Source: Megaleporinus macrocephalus (taxonomy: Eukaryota > Chordata > Actinopteri > Characiformes > Anostomidae). Taken from it: DNA of 64,000 nt. The notes beneath the pieces are model-generated. The model had not been told where the DNA came from. It saw nothing but the letters and a program-made list of their open reading frames with translations, and made no database searches. Shown one piece after another: positions 34,608 to 46,335 of the stretch (the stretch's first letter is position 1; the number at the start of each line of letters is the position of its first letter). The stretch covers positions 5,276,377-5,340,376 of the forward strand of contig CM038726.1 of the NCBI GenBank assembly GCA_021613375.1, given 5' to 3'. The position numbers and the translations under genes were made by a program.

Positions 34608-35368
34608 TGCTTATTACTCATACACTGCAGAAAATCTTCTCTGGTTGTTGGTTCTGAGGACACAACAATCCAGAACCATCAATAGAATAGAATAGAGAAA
34701 ATAGAATAGAGTAAATAGAGTAAAAAGACTAGAGTGAATAGAACAGAGTGTATAGAGTGAACATTTCTGCAGATGGACAGATAAAAGTGATGATGTTAAA
34801 GTGTATTATTTCAGTAGAAACTATAATATTTTTAGTTATTATGAACTTTGGGGGGAAGATCAGTCACTGTTAGCGGGAAGATTCTCTCTTTACCGTATAC
34901 CAACGTAACAAACAAACACTCAAGTGTTCAGATTATTCAAAACAAACTACTTAAAATAGTTATTAAATGTTATTGTTAGTTTATTTCTGTAAACAATAAC
35001 AACTTCATATTTAAACAAACCAACAAAACAAAACATGTATTTTTTTTCTAATCAGTTTATTAATGAGTTTCACAGAAGGAGGCCGGACACGTCAGACAGG
35101 ACTTGACGGCTTAGAGTTTTCTCCCAGTGCAGAAATCACACTCCACATCTCCAGGTCCAGCGTAACAGGGAGCAGGAGAAGCAGCTTGGAGTTCTGTCTT
35201 CTTCAGTTTCTCCACCACTTCAGCCAGCATGTTGTTTCTACGTAGAACAGATCTTGGAGTGAAAGTCTTTCTGCACTGGGGGCAGCTGTAGACCCCCCTC
35301 TGATCTTCCTGATCCCAGCAGCCGTTAATACACATCATATAGAAGCTGTGTCCACAAGGAATAGTCAT
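34253..35368 (-). pseudogene. finTRIM pseudogene (unit C), with an in-frame linker-repeat-SPRY fusion
   Basis: The RING/B-box piece is at 35,368-35,065 with the shared stop. Below it, 34,663-34,253 is one uninterrupted 136-codon frame: SSEPTTREDFLQCMSN, a His-Thr run read from the CA microsatellite, then GISRKGGGDECGFGYNSQ through the SPRY end SSVRLCDK. Here the repeat length happens to keep linker and SPRY in phase, unlike unit A. Without a RING, B-box or known promoter it is probably not expressed as a TRIM. The RING piece keeps CPQCR, unlike A and B (CPQSR). Confidence 0.8.
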
Positions 35369-35371
35369 TTT

Positions 35372-35670
35372 AGTGTTGCTATCGGGTTGTTAGGTGGTTA
35401 TTAGGCAGTTGCTAGGCATATACAGGGGTGTCCCAGCTAGTTGCTATAGTGTTGCTATGTGGTTGTTAGGGTGTTTCTATGGTGTTGCTAGCCAATTACT
35501 AGGGTATCCCAAATGGTTGCTAGGGTGTTGCTAGGCAGTTGCTATAGTGTCGCAGCTGGTTGCTAGGTGGTTGCTAGCGTATTCCAGCTGTGTTGGTATT
35601 GTATCCCAATTGGTTGCTAAGGTGTTTCTAGGCAGTTGCCATGGTATCCAATCTGGTTGCTAGCATACAA
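35372..35670. repeat. GTTGCTA-type minisatellite (unit C)
   Basis: As in unit B, shortened by one block near its start. Confidence 0.8.
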
Positions 35671-36085
35671 CTAAAAGGTTTCCCTGTGTAAAGTGGTTCC
35701 TGTACGAGTTGAAAATCCTGTGTTAGGCATGGCTGAAAATGAATGGTACTCTATGGGAGGATCGAGGGATGAATAGACGACTAATAGAGGAGTGCAGGTG
35801 GGTATGTCTGTGGATTAGAACTTGCTGACCTGCCCTGAGTGAGTACATGCAGTTTGGAGGCTGTTCATTAAACCATATTTGGGTATCAAAACTGAATAGG
35901 ACTCTATGGGAGAAAAAGAGGGATATAAAAAAAGATAAACAGACGAGTGCGGGTTGAACCAACACTGCAGGCGTGGTCGGGGGTCTGTCCTCAGTCAGTG
36001 TGTGTGAATGTCATGATGCCTCTGCCTCCTCTCTCTAAGACAGTGTAGTCTAGTAAAGTGCAGAGAGAGAGGGTGAGACACGGAA

Positions 36086-36136
36086 GGGGGCGGAACCTAT
36101 ATGCCATTATGACATCATCACCAGAAGGCATAAAAG
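36086..36136 (+). promoter_or_regulatory. Core promoter of voltage-sensor gene copy C
   Basis: GC box 36,086-36,093, TGACATCA 36,110-36,117 and CATAAAAG 36,129-36,136 with the same spacing as in A and B. Confidence 0.6.
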
Positions 36137-36278
36137 AGCCCGCGCAGCCCGAGTGGAGGTCATTCCGCGGGAGTACTGTTCCAGACAGCACGTTACGGAG
36201 ACTCTCACGAAGACCTTGAAGACAAAAAGAACTTCAAAGAAGAACCACTGCAGAAAAAGAACCATCATCTAATTAGAT

Positions 36279-37634
36279 ATGGACAATCAAAATAACCAGA
36301 GTGGTCCACGCACCCCCCGAGAGAAGGTCAAGAAATTCTTCGGAGGAGTGCGTAAAAAGATTCGGACAAAACTGCAGAAACCCAAAGTCAACCAGCCTCA
36401 AGAACAGCAGAGAGGAGGAACTACAGACCGACCCCACATGGAGGAGCAGAAGGAAAGGATCTCTACTCAGGGAAGCTCCACCATCAACATCATGGAGAGC
36501 TCCGAGAGAGAAGTGGGGAAGAAGAACGTGCACTTGGAGATGACTCCATCGGTCAGGGCTGAGATCAGAAAGAGGTTTTACCAGCGCAAGAGGGCCAAGA
36601 AGTTCCTCAGCTACGTGGAAGAGCTTCGGGCCCAGAAAAAAAAAAGTGAGCCTCAGAAACCGGAGCCCACCAAAACCCCCAAAAGCTGCCACAAGAAAGC
36701 CAAAAAGAAGGTGCGCTTTCAGTCTCCTCCAGCAGTCATTGTGGAGGAGAAGGAGAACCTGGAGTTCCAGAGTGCTCCTTATTATCAGACTGAGAGAGCC
36801 AAGACCTTCTTTAAGGATGTGGAACTGGCTCGGGCCAAATTTGCCCAGGAAGCTCTCCACAAGCTTGAAGAGCAGCAGGGGAGAGACAGCATGGTGAAAA
36901 TCGAGCAGCCAGAAAGCACCACCGTCTCCGTTGACGACAGCATGTGGGTGCGAGTGAAGAGTCGGATGTCCAGATTCAGTGAATTTGCACATCGGATTCT
37001 TGCATATCGCTTGCTTCCTTTGCTGACTATCTTCCTCACCATGCTGAAGACTTTCTTGCTGGGGGTCCAGTCAGTGAACTCAGACAAGCCTGACCCGTAC
37101 AGAGTCAATCGGGAGTTTAGCGTGATCAACTGGATCATCGTCACTGTCTTCCTCCTGGAGTTACTCCTAAAAATGATGGAGGACTTCAGACAGTTTTGGA
37201 GAAGCAAATGGAACATGGTCGATTTCTGCCTGACTCTCCTAGTCCTCCTCCGGGAGATCATTATAATGTTATCCAGAGCACCTCCAGATGTTCAGGCCAG
37301 CTCAAAGTTACTCAAGGCCCTACGAGTCGTCCGTTCCCTGAAGATCACGTTCAATATCATACAGTTATTGAAAGTGGCCAGTGCAGGCAGCCAAACGGAG
37401 AAGAAGGGAGAGGCTCAAGCCTCTTCCTCCTCGACCTCCCAGGAACAAACAGATAAAGACTGGGAGACGAAGGTGCTTGCGAACGAGGGGCAGGAGGAGG
37501 GGGAGGAGGTGGTCTTGCCCAGAGAGGAGCTGTTGGCGTACTTTGAGAAGATAGAGCAGCTACAGCAGATTCTGGAGGAGAGGAAGCAACTGCATAACCT
37601 GCTTGTTGCACAATCTGATCTTCACAACAGCTAG
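36279..37634 (+). CDS. Pore-less voltage-sensor protein, CatSper2-like, copy C
   Basis: 451 codons, intronless. It is the only copy with the whole canonical sensor: S2 F-x-x-E-x-x-x-K, the S3 aspartate in WNMVDF, and S4 with five basic residues spaced by three (K, K, R, R, K). It differs from copy A at 18 residues by eye, and from B at about 10 plus the 12-residue linker deletion. Residues 156-276 are identical to A. Private changes include G59E, E122K, Q128P and Y277N. A BEL/Pao element sits 344 bases past the stop, but AATAAA at 37,756-37,761 comes first, so the transcript should end normally. Confidence 0.85.
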   Translation: MDNQNNQSGPRTPREKVKKFFGGVRKKIRTKLQKPKVNQPQEQQRGGTTDRPHMEEQKERISTQGSSTINIMESSEREVGKKNVHLEMTPSVRAEIRKRFYQRKRAKKFLSYVEELRAQKKKSEPQKPEPTKTPKSCHKKAKKKVRFQSPPAVIVEEKENLEFQSAPYYQTERAKTFFKDVELARAKFAQEALHKLEEQQGRDSMVKIEQPESTTVSVDDSMWVRVKSRMSRFSEFAHRILAYRLLPLLTIFLTMLKTFLLGVQSVNSDKPDPYRVNREFSVINWIIVTVFLLELLLKMMEDFRQFWRSKWNMVDFCLTLLVLLREIIIMLSRAPPDVQASSKLLKALRVVRSLKITFNIIQLLKVASAGSQTEKKGEAQASSSSTSQEQTDKDWETKVLANEGQEEGEEVVLPREELLAYFEKIEQLQQILEERKQLHNLLVAQSDLHNS

Positions 37635-37810
37635 TACTTCTACTAAAACCTTCATGGTGAAGAAGTTTGCTGTTTCCTCCTGAAGAAGCTGAAAGCTCCT
37701 AGATCATGTACCATGATGCTCCTGTTCCACTCAACAGAAATCTGAAGTTCACAAAAATAAATGTTCCCAGAAAAATACAGTTTACTTCTCGTTCTTTTAG
37801 GTTTTTTTAG

Positions 37811-37814
37811 GTGT

Positions 37815-37849
<35 letters not shown>

Positions 37850-37930
37850 TACATACACACACACACACACACACACAAATACACACACACACACACAAAA
37901 TACACACACGCACATATAATATATACACAT

Positions 37931-37963
<33 letters not shown>

Positions 37964-37977
37964 ACACACACACACAC
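37811..37977. repeat. (CA)n microsatellite, left part (unit C)
   Basis: The same downstream microsatellite as in A and B, interrupted by the BEL/Pao insertion; it continues at 46,018. Confidence 0.95.
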
Positions 37978-40900
37978 TGTCAAGTCAATCTAGTGTTGTG
38001 CAGCTTCCCCGCTTGAAAGGGATTAATTCGTCTACAAGGAGAACTCACTGGATTTCACTCAAAAACCACGCCAAATTTCTTCTTCCAATTTTATCTTCCT
38101 TTAATTAGCAGATTTGTTAACTTATTATTTTTAATTGATTTCCACAATACTTTTAGTTGATTTGTAGTTTTCCGATTATCTTTGTAGTTCATCCACGTTT
38201 GTTTTCGTTTAGTGGTTAATTCAGTGGATGGTTGGTTGGCTAGGTTGAAAGTCAGGTGAAAAACCTTTAGCAAGAAATACAGAGAAAAGAAACAAAATAC
38301 ACATATAAATAACGTTAGAAATACTAAAAATCAGCACATCCTAACACAAACCCCCAGTAAACACATTAGTTTTGCGAGTTTGCGGGGTATCTAGCTTGAA
38401 TGAACATTTGAACTAGCTGAAACTTAGCTAAAACAAGCTAGCAGCTAATACGGAGCAACTCCGGTTCAGCAGCAGCGTTTTCCACTCTTACCGGCTGCCT
38501 CTCCAGTGTTTGTAGTAGAATTTGTTCCTGCACAGTTTCTTTGTGAAACGCAGCTTCTTTGGAACTTTAAGAATTGCCTCTTCCATGTGGTGGAAGCTAT
38601 CGCAGCACTCTCTAGCCCGCTCCGTTCACTTTCTCCCTCTGCGTCTCTCTGCGCTTCTCCCTAAGGTTCCTGGGGTTTTCGACCAGGTTGCCAGATTGGT
38701 CAGATCAGAGCCGCTTGAGTTCTTTTCTTTAAGGTTCAATTTGCTTAATACCTGTTGTTCTTTCACCTTTTCCGTATCTTTCTTTCTTTATTTGTTTGTT
38801 ACTAATATTTATTTATTTTTATTCTATTTTTTACTTTCTTTTTTTTTTTCTTCTTCTTTGACTTGAGTTTGGACACACTGGGGAGACAGTCAACTTTAAA
38901 GTCAAACTCGATTTGTCCATCCTGAACACCTGAGCAGAAGGTGCATTTTTGATTTCAGTCCAACTGTTCCTCAGCAGCCAATAAGACGACCAACCGTCTG
39001 ATGTCTCTATGAAGTACAGTGCCTTGGATTGCTTCTTTTTTCCCATCAGTGGCCTTACTTTTGCATCTTGAGCTTTTGTCAGAGGGACGTGGTAGCTTGG
39101 GAAAACTTTGACATCAACATCTCTAACAAAGCCCTTGCTGTCTGGGTTGGCACTGACAACTCTGCCAAGCTTAAATTGCCCCCTTAGTGCATTTTGGTCA
39201 CATAACCAGACAATGTCTCCTTCTGTGACATTTCTCTGTGCTGTGTGCCACTTGCTTCTTACAAACAGATTGGGACCAGCGAGCTGGCTCCAGCACCTCC
39301 AGAACTTAGTCACCTCTGACTGCATTGCTCTGAGCCTTTTGTAGGGGTAGCTGTCGAAATCAAAGGTTTTAATATCTCCACCTTGAGATGCTCGCCCTAG
39401 TAAGAGAGTATTGGGTGTGACGTAGCGAATACAATCTTCCCGGCTCTGTACTCTGGCATCAATTTAACACTCATTTGAGAGGTTAGCAGCTATTTGAAGG
39501 GCTGTTTGGAACTCACTGTAGCTGAGATTAGATTCTTTTCCGAGACTCTGGAGTGCTCGTTTCACGACACGCACAGCAGCCTCAGCAGCACCGGTCCTAT
39601 GCGGAGAGTCTGCAGGATGAATCTTTCACATCCAGCATGTTCCATTCTTTGCTGCGGACTCCTCCAGGGCTACTTTATCCTGGCTATGCAGGAAACTATA
39701 CAGGTCTTGTAAAATAGTTTTGGTCCAATGAAATTGGTCCCTGGATCTGACCAGACTTTCTTTGGATGCCCTCTGATTGCAGTGAACCTTAAGTAGGCCA
39801 TCAGGAAACTTTCTGATGAGAGTGAGTTTACTGCATCTGTGTGGATGGCCCGACTGACCATACAGCAAAACACAACCCCCCAAACTTTGAGTTTTACTCT
39901 TTTCTTGACATCGTCTTTTACTTGATATTGTCCAAACAGGTCTACTGTTGTGAACTCGAATGGTGCAGCTGGCTCAGTTCTTTCTGGTGGTAGATCACTC
40001 ATCACTTGCCGGCACTTTCTTGCTTTTGCTTTTCTGCAAGCAATACACCCATCAACAACTTTTTGAGCGATTCTTCTACCTTTTACGACCCATGCCCTCC
40101 TTCTCATTTTGAGCAAAGTTCCTGCTACCCCATCATGACTTTCATTGTGAGCCTCTCGAGCTAACAATGTGGCTACCCAGGTGTTGTGGGGCAAGATAGG
40201 GACAGCAGCTTGATCTTCTTTAAAGCTCTGCACTCGACCACCGCATAGCAGTAATCCAGATTCCTTATCTCTGTAGACTACCAGCCTGTCTGTAGTAGTG
40301 CTTGGGAAGATAGCGCCCTCTTGTGCCGCGAGGAAAATGTCTCTAAGGGCATCTTCGCGCTCCCTCACTGAGATGACTGCTGTTGAAGAAACTGCCTCCC
40401 ACTTTGGGCTATTCAGGGTCCGATTTTTCCCCATGAACTTAACTGTTGCTCTCCAAATCCATGCAACTGTTTTGATTAGTCGAGTTAGATCACTGAACCG
40501 CTTAACATCCACAAGATTCTTGACAGCTTGCCCTGCAGGGAGTCTTTTTGTCTTTACCTGTTTTTGGATCTGGAGTTGTCCTGGTTCTTGTTTCCTTGTT
40601 CTGGCCCTTGTTAATGCAGCCACAAATGCCTTCTTTTGCAATCTGTTGATATTTTCCCTGGCAGTAGCTGCTAATTCTCTAGCTGATTTTATTGGCCACT
40701 CACTCACTGGTAAATTCAGAAACTTTGGTCCTTTCTGCCATTCTGAATCTTCATCCAGATCTTGTGGACTGGCTCCTCTCACAATCATGTTAGTGTGGAG
40801 GGACCAGGTGAGGTCATCAGAGAGGTGAACGCCGAGGAACTTAACACTGCTGACTCTCTCCACTTCAGCCCCGTTGATGTAAAGGTGTAAAGCTTTGTAA

Positions 40901-43900
40901 AGCTGATGTTTAGATGGAGGTTGTTGTCATGGCTCCACTCTGACAGAGCGCTGACCTCGTCTCTATAGGCTGTTTCATCTCCATCTGTGATGAGGCCTAG
41001 GATGGTAGTGTCATCAGCGAATTTGAAGATGAGGTTGGAGGAGTGTTTGGCTACACATTCATTAGTGTACAGGGAGTACAGGAGGGGGCTGAGTACACAT
41101 CCCTGGGGGGCCCCCGTGCTCAGAGTCAAAGTGGAAGAGATGCTGTCACCCACCCTCACCACCTGCGGTCTGCTCGTCAGGAAGTCCAGTATCCAGTTGC
41201 AGAGATGAGAGTTCAAACCCAAGTCGGGATGAGTTTGGCTGGGATGATTGTGTTGAATGCTGAGCTGTAATCTATGAACAGCATTCTCACATACGTGTTC
41301 TTTCTGTCCAAGTGTGAGAGAGCAGTGTGTACTGTGTACTATAGAACAGTGATGGTTTCTTTAAAGCACATAGGAACCACTGACAGTCTTAGGGAGAGGT
41401 TAAAGATGTCTGTGAAAACCTCAGCCAGCTGGTTGGCACATGCTTTAAGTACACGACTGTGTACACCATCAGGACCTGGTGCTTTGCGTGGGTTAACTGC
41501 CCTGAAGGATTTCACCACCTCAGACAGAGAGATGGTCAGTGTGCAGCTCTCCTGATGTATTGGGAGATTTTCAGCAGGGGAGGTGTTGTTTGCCTCAAAG
41601 CGAGCATAATGTGCATTGAGCTCATCTGCAAGTGAGGAGGGTGACCCCCCCGACCCCCCCCCCCGTCACAACTCATACCTCCTTTATAATCACTGATGGT
41701 GCGCAGTCCTCTCCACATACATCTGAGATCAGAGCAGAGGAAGTTGGATTCAACTCTGTCCCTGTAGTTCCGTTTGGCTAGCCTGATGGTCCTCTGAAGG
41801 TCATATCTGGCCTTCTTGTAGCTAGCCAGATCACCAGAGTTGTAGGCAGAGGTTCGAGCTCTTAGTTTGGCACGAACCTCAGCGTTGATCCAGGGTTTCT
41901 GATTGGGAAACGTTCTGACATTGATTTTTGGCACAATGTCGTCAGTGCATTTACTGATGTAACTTGTGATGGAGTCAGTGTATTCGTTGATGTCACTGCC
42001 AGCTGCATCATGAAACATCTTCCAGTCTGTGGATTCAAAGCAGTCTTGTAGTGTGAAGATGGCCTCCTCACTCCATTGATAGACTGATCTGAGAACTGGT
42101 TTTTCCTGTTTAAGTCGTTGTTTGTAAGCAGGCAGGAGAAGAATGGAGGTGTGATCAGTCCTTAAGTGCTGTATAGCAGTGGTCAAGAGTCTGTTCTCCT
42201 CGGGTTGGAAATTTAATGTGCTGATAGTATTTGGGCAGGACCTTCTTCAGGTTTGCCCTGTTAAAATCCCCAACCACAATAAAAGCAGCCTCTGGATCAG
42301 CGTTCTCATGTCCATTGATGAGCTCATACAGAACTTCCAATGCACGTGACTTATCAGCCTGAGGTGGGATGTAGACTGTAGTGAGGATGACTGAGCTGAG
42401 GTGGGATGTAGACTGTAGTGAGGATGACTGAGCTGAAGTCTCTGGGCAGAAAAAAAGGTCGAACTTTGACCATTAAGAGTTCAATGTCTGGAGAGCAGTG
42501 ACTGGCTAGAACTGCTACATCTGTCCCCCATCGAGAGTTCACCATAACACACACCCCGCCGCCTCTGCCCTCACCAGAGTCCAGAGTTCTGTCCTGCCGG
42601 TAGATGGAGAAGCCGGCCGGTGTGATGCCGTTGTTGGGTATAGCGGCGGATAGCCACGTCTCTGTGAGCACTAAAACGCAGCAGCTCTCGATGTCGCGGT
42701 GAAACTTGATCCGCGCGTTCAGCTCGTCTATTTTGTTCTCCAGCGATTGAACATTTGCGAGCAGAATACTGGGAAGCGGAGGTTGAAGCACCGTTTCCTT
42801 GTCCTGCATAGCACACCGGCGCGTCTGCCCCCTCTTGCGCTTCTTCCTGCCTCGCCGGCGCGCGCGTGTTAGTAAACAAAGGAGCGAGGAAGCCGCGGAG
42901 GGGCAGCTGCTCGCGCTCGTGTGTGAGTTTGTGTTAAAGTCCGTCTTGAGTGATGATCGGATGTTCAGAAGAGTTTGCCGATAATATTGAATGATCCCAG
43001 ATGCGGCATGTACAAAAACACTTAGAAACAGGACAATAAAACACAAAAAGCTGTAGAGTTTACCCGGAGCTCTCACCAGTGCGGCCATTCTGCGGCGCAC
43101 CGGAACCGGAAACATACTCGTGCCCCTGAATCTTTCACTACTGTTCCACACAAGTCTTACAGGGGTCGTGACTGAGTGAGGATTTGGAGCTATGAGGTGA
43201 CTCACGTACCAAACTGGTCCATTCCAGTTGATGATTGTGTCGCTGGATACCTTCACTGCAGCACCTCGTTCGACCATGTCATGCACATCCATTCAGTGTC
43301 TTTAGCTAGCTGCTTCTCGGTTCTGAAAAATTGCTTCAACTGCCCTTTTGTTGTTTGGAAGAGAAATTGGGTCTTGCAACCAGGGATAACTAGCATGCCA
43401 ATGTGGTCTCTCACTATGATTGTCTCCTGTGACATAGGTAAGACCTGCTTTCATTATTTTAAGCTCTTTCTCCTCAACAAGGGTCATTTCTTTGCCACCT
43501 GGCTGGCAGCTTCCACACCGACAGCCCCCACATCTAGGCTCGCATGCTGCACCAATGCTATCCCACCGCCACCACTCCAGAAAGTTTCGGTTTGTGGTTG
43601 CCGTACTTGATTTTTGGAACTTGGAACCAACCTGCTCACTTGGTGGAAGACATTCTTGGGCCTCGTGAGGAAACTCCTCATACTTTACAGCAGCTGCTCT
43701 CATCGACCTGGCGAAGTGTGTCTTGGACATGTGGGCTGACAGGATGAGATCTTCAAAAAGCTCAGGGTGAGTTCCTCCGACCGTCTTCCCCAGTGGTCCA
43801 TCCCACAGCACAAGGTCCCCAATGACTCTGACTCGTTGCGGTGCTAGCTGGCCTTCCCTGTGACTTATGAGTAGGTTTATTTCCTTGGGTCTTGTGAGTT

Positions 43901-46017
43901 TGTCGAGTGAAACATCTGGAAATAATTTTTGCAGTTGCTTCGGTGTTACACTGTCGTGGACATCTGCAATGCTGTCCAGCCCATAACACACTAGTTGATG
44001 TGACTTGAGGTTACCATTGGGGGTGTTCACTCGGATCTTCAGAAGGTATCGCTTTGTTTCCACACAAACCTTCATTCCACCGACTCCATGGACAACAAGT
44101 GTGATCTTTTCACTTCTGAGGTTCAGCCTGTTGGCTGCCTTGTGGGTTATGTAATTTGTGTCCGACGTTAAATCAATTAATGCCCCTATTTTCTGTCCAG
44201 CATTGGCTGTGACTTCCAGAAGCATCATGATCACCGGAAGTTCTTGTACTCCACTTTCAATTAGGAGGCTTGGCTGCTTTTTAACAGAGTTGAAGACTTT
44301 TGATGCGGTATTTGAAAATGCTTCTTTGCATTGCTCCTTTAGTTCTGGTGACAGCTTGCTAAAGAACGCCTCTTGCTCCTTAGTATATCTTGTCTGGCTT
44401 TTCTCTTCTTCCGGTCCGAACTTGCTCTTTTTTTAGACCAAAGCTGCTGCTGCTTTTCTTTGACTCAGCATTTGGACACAGATAGTAATGATGGTCAGGA
44501 GTACACTCATCCTTGCAATCTTGGTTTTTACACAGATAGGTTGGCTTGCAATGTGACTTGTCATCATGCACCTCAAGACATCTTTTACATGCCCCTAGCT
44601 TTCTCACTGCAGCCTTTTTATCTGCCAGTTTCAGTGCTCTGAACTGTCTGCAGAAATACAATTTCTTTTTGTGCTTTCCATTGCCACAGACTACACACTC
44701 ATGTTCGTGACCTGACTTGGTGGACCTGGTCCTGGCATACCTTGGCTCAGTCCTGTTGTCCTTTCTACATGGTTCTTCATCCCTCAACTGCTCAAGCTGC
44801 TCGTATATGCTCTCTTGCTTCTTAAGGAATGTCATGAGACCATCAAAACGATTGTCCGGCACTACTGCGTTTCTGGTGACGGCAGCATAGACTAGCCATT
44901 CTTTTTTGAGGGTTTCTGGAAGTTTACTTTCTATTGACTTTGTTACTAATGGGTTTTTAATGGCACCTGTGTTGCCAAGGTCACTTAAATCTTGCAGTGC
45001 CTTTTCCACAGTCTGAATTAATTCAACAATTTTCCGTGGCTGATAACTCTTGACAGTTGGCATTTTTTGCAACTCTTCGACTATCTCAATAGCGATGGAT
45101 ATTTGGTTGCCATAACGGTTTTCTGGGACGCGAAAGATGTCATCTGCAGTGTTATACGCAGTTAGACGGAGGTCTCTTGTAATTTTGTCATCAAGACTGT
45201 CTAGTAACTGGATCTTCTTTACCTCCTTTGAGCCTGTCGGTTCACCTTGGACTTGAAGTGCTTCCCAGTCTTTCTTCAATCTATGGAAGTCTCGCTTGTT
45301 GCCACTGTACCTGGGGAGGGCTGTAGGCTTTAATCTAATAGCTGGTGTGGGATGACTAGGGGCACTTGCCATGGATGACAGTCTTTGAGCATCTTCCTTC
45401 ATCTGAATGAAGTTGGCTTTTGTGAGATTAATTTTGGGACGTAGAGTTCTAGGTTCATTACATCCTTTTGGATGCGTTCCTGCTCATCTAGTGGAATCCA
45501 CTTTTTCCACCGTTCGTAAACCTTTTTTAAGGTCTTTATCAACTCTTGAATGTGATAAAGCATGAAGTCATAAGCTTCCTGGTTAGTACTTGGTTCTACG
45601 GTAGCAACTCGCTCACATTCAGCATCTGCGGCCTGCAGCGCGGTGTACAGTTCAGTAACCCCAAAGTTGGACCAAAGAGTCTCCTGGATTAAACGTTTCA
45701 CCTCTTTAAGTTTCGACTCACATTCATTTGCGGTTCTTGTCAAATCAGCCCTTTGCTGTTTTGTTAACACAGCTTCATCGTCTGTGTCCAGCTCTGCCTC
45801 GAGTTCTACAGTGAGCCCAGCTTCTATTTCATCATTAGCTTCCATGACTTTTTCAGCTTGAGTTCTTTTCTTTAAGGTTCAATTTGCTTAATACCTGTTG
45901 TTCTTTCACCTTTTCCATATCTTTCTTTCTTTATTTGTTTGTTACTAATATTTATTTATTTTTATTCTTTTTTTTTCTTTTTTTTTTTTTTTCTTCTTCT
46001 TTAACTTGAGTTTGACA
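37978..46017 (-). mobile_element. BEL/Pao LTR retrotransposon, degenerate, inserted in the microsatellite
   Basis: Minus strand, in order. Gag is at 45,845-45,399 and 45,402-44,380, with a CVVCGNGKHKK...C zinc-knuckle region. A retropepsin-like part follows (ALIDLTSDTNYI, where DxGS-type residues are expected), then the reverse transcriptase start (about 43,600-43,113), both in frame 44,234-43,302 or just after it. The integrase side is at 40,788-38,831, with TVDLFGQ and WSDPGTNF. A repeat of about 158 bases (38,713-38,872 and 45,856-46,015) and TGTCAAGTC/TTTGACA ends suggest LTR remnants; the higher-coordinate LTR has lost most of its length. The rest of the reverse transcriptase and the RNase H are deleted, and a LINE fills the gap. 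Confidence 0.8.
40789..43112 (-). mobile_element. Second LINE nested in the BEL/Pao element
   Basis: Endonuclease (43,090 down to 42,155) with GGVCVMVNS and VVGDFNRAN, then reverse transcriptase pieces (42,186-41,536 and 41,222-40,785) with APQGCVLSP and FADDTT. The 5' end joins the Pao reverse transcriptase in frame, giving a 312-codon chimeric frame (43,292-42,354). The 3' end is cut after TWSLHTN and runs into Pao sequence, so one deletion took the LINE tail and the Pao middle. A 37-base tandem duplication at 42,361-42,434 shifts the endonuclease frame. Related to, but diverged from, the LINE at 29,073. Confidence 0.8.
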
Positions 46018-46032
46018 GCACACACACACACA

Positions 46033-46065
<33 letters not shown>

Positions 46066-46250
46066 ATATATATATATATAAACACACACACAAACACACA
46101 CACAATATATATACACACACACACATACACAATATATACACACACACACAATAAATACACACAGACACACACACACACACACACACAATATATACACAAG
46201 TACACATACACATAATATATATACACATGTACACACACACACACATAGAG
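46018..46250. repeat. (CA)n microsatellite, right part (unit C)
   Basis: Continuation of the tract at 37,811-37,977, with a short TA block at about 46,064-46,080. Confidence 0.95.
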
Positions 46251-46335
46251 AGACAGATATTGTGTGTGTGTAAATGTGTGTGTTGGTGGTGAAAGTGATG
46301 CAGTGTGTAAAATATTTAGTGTAGAGATGATTAAG

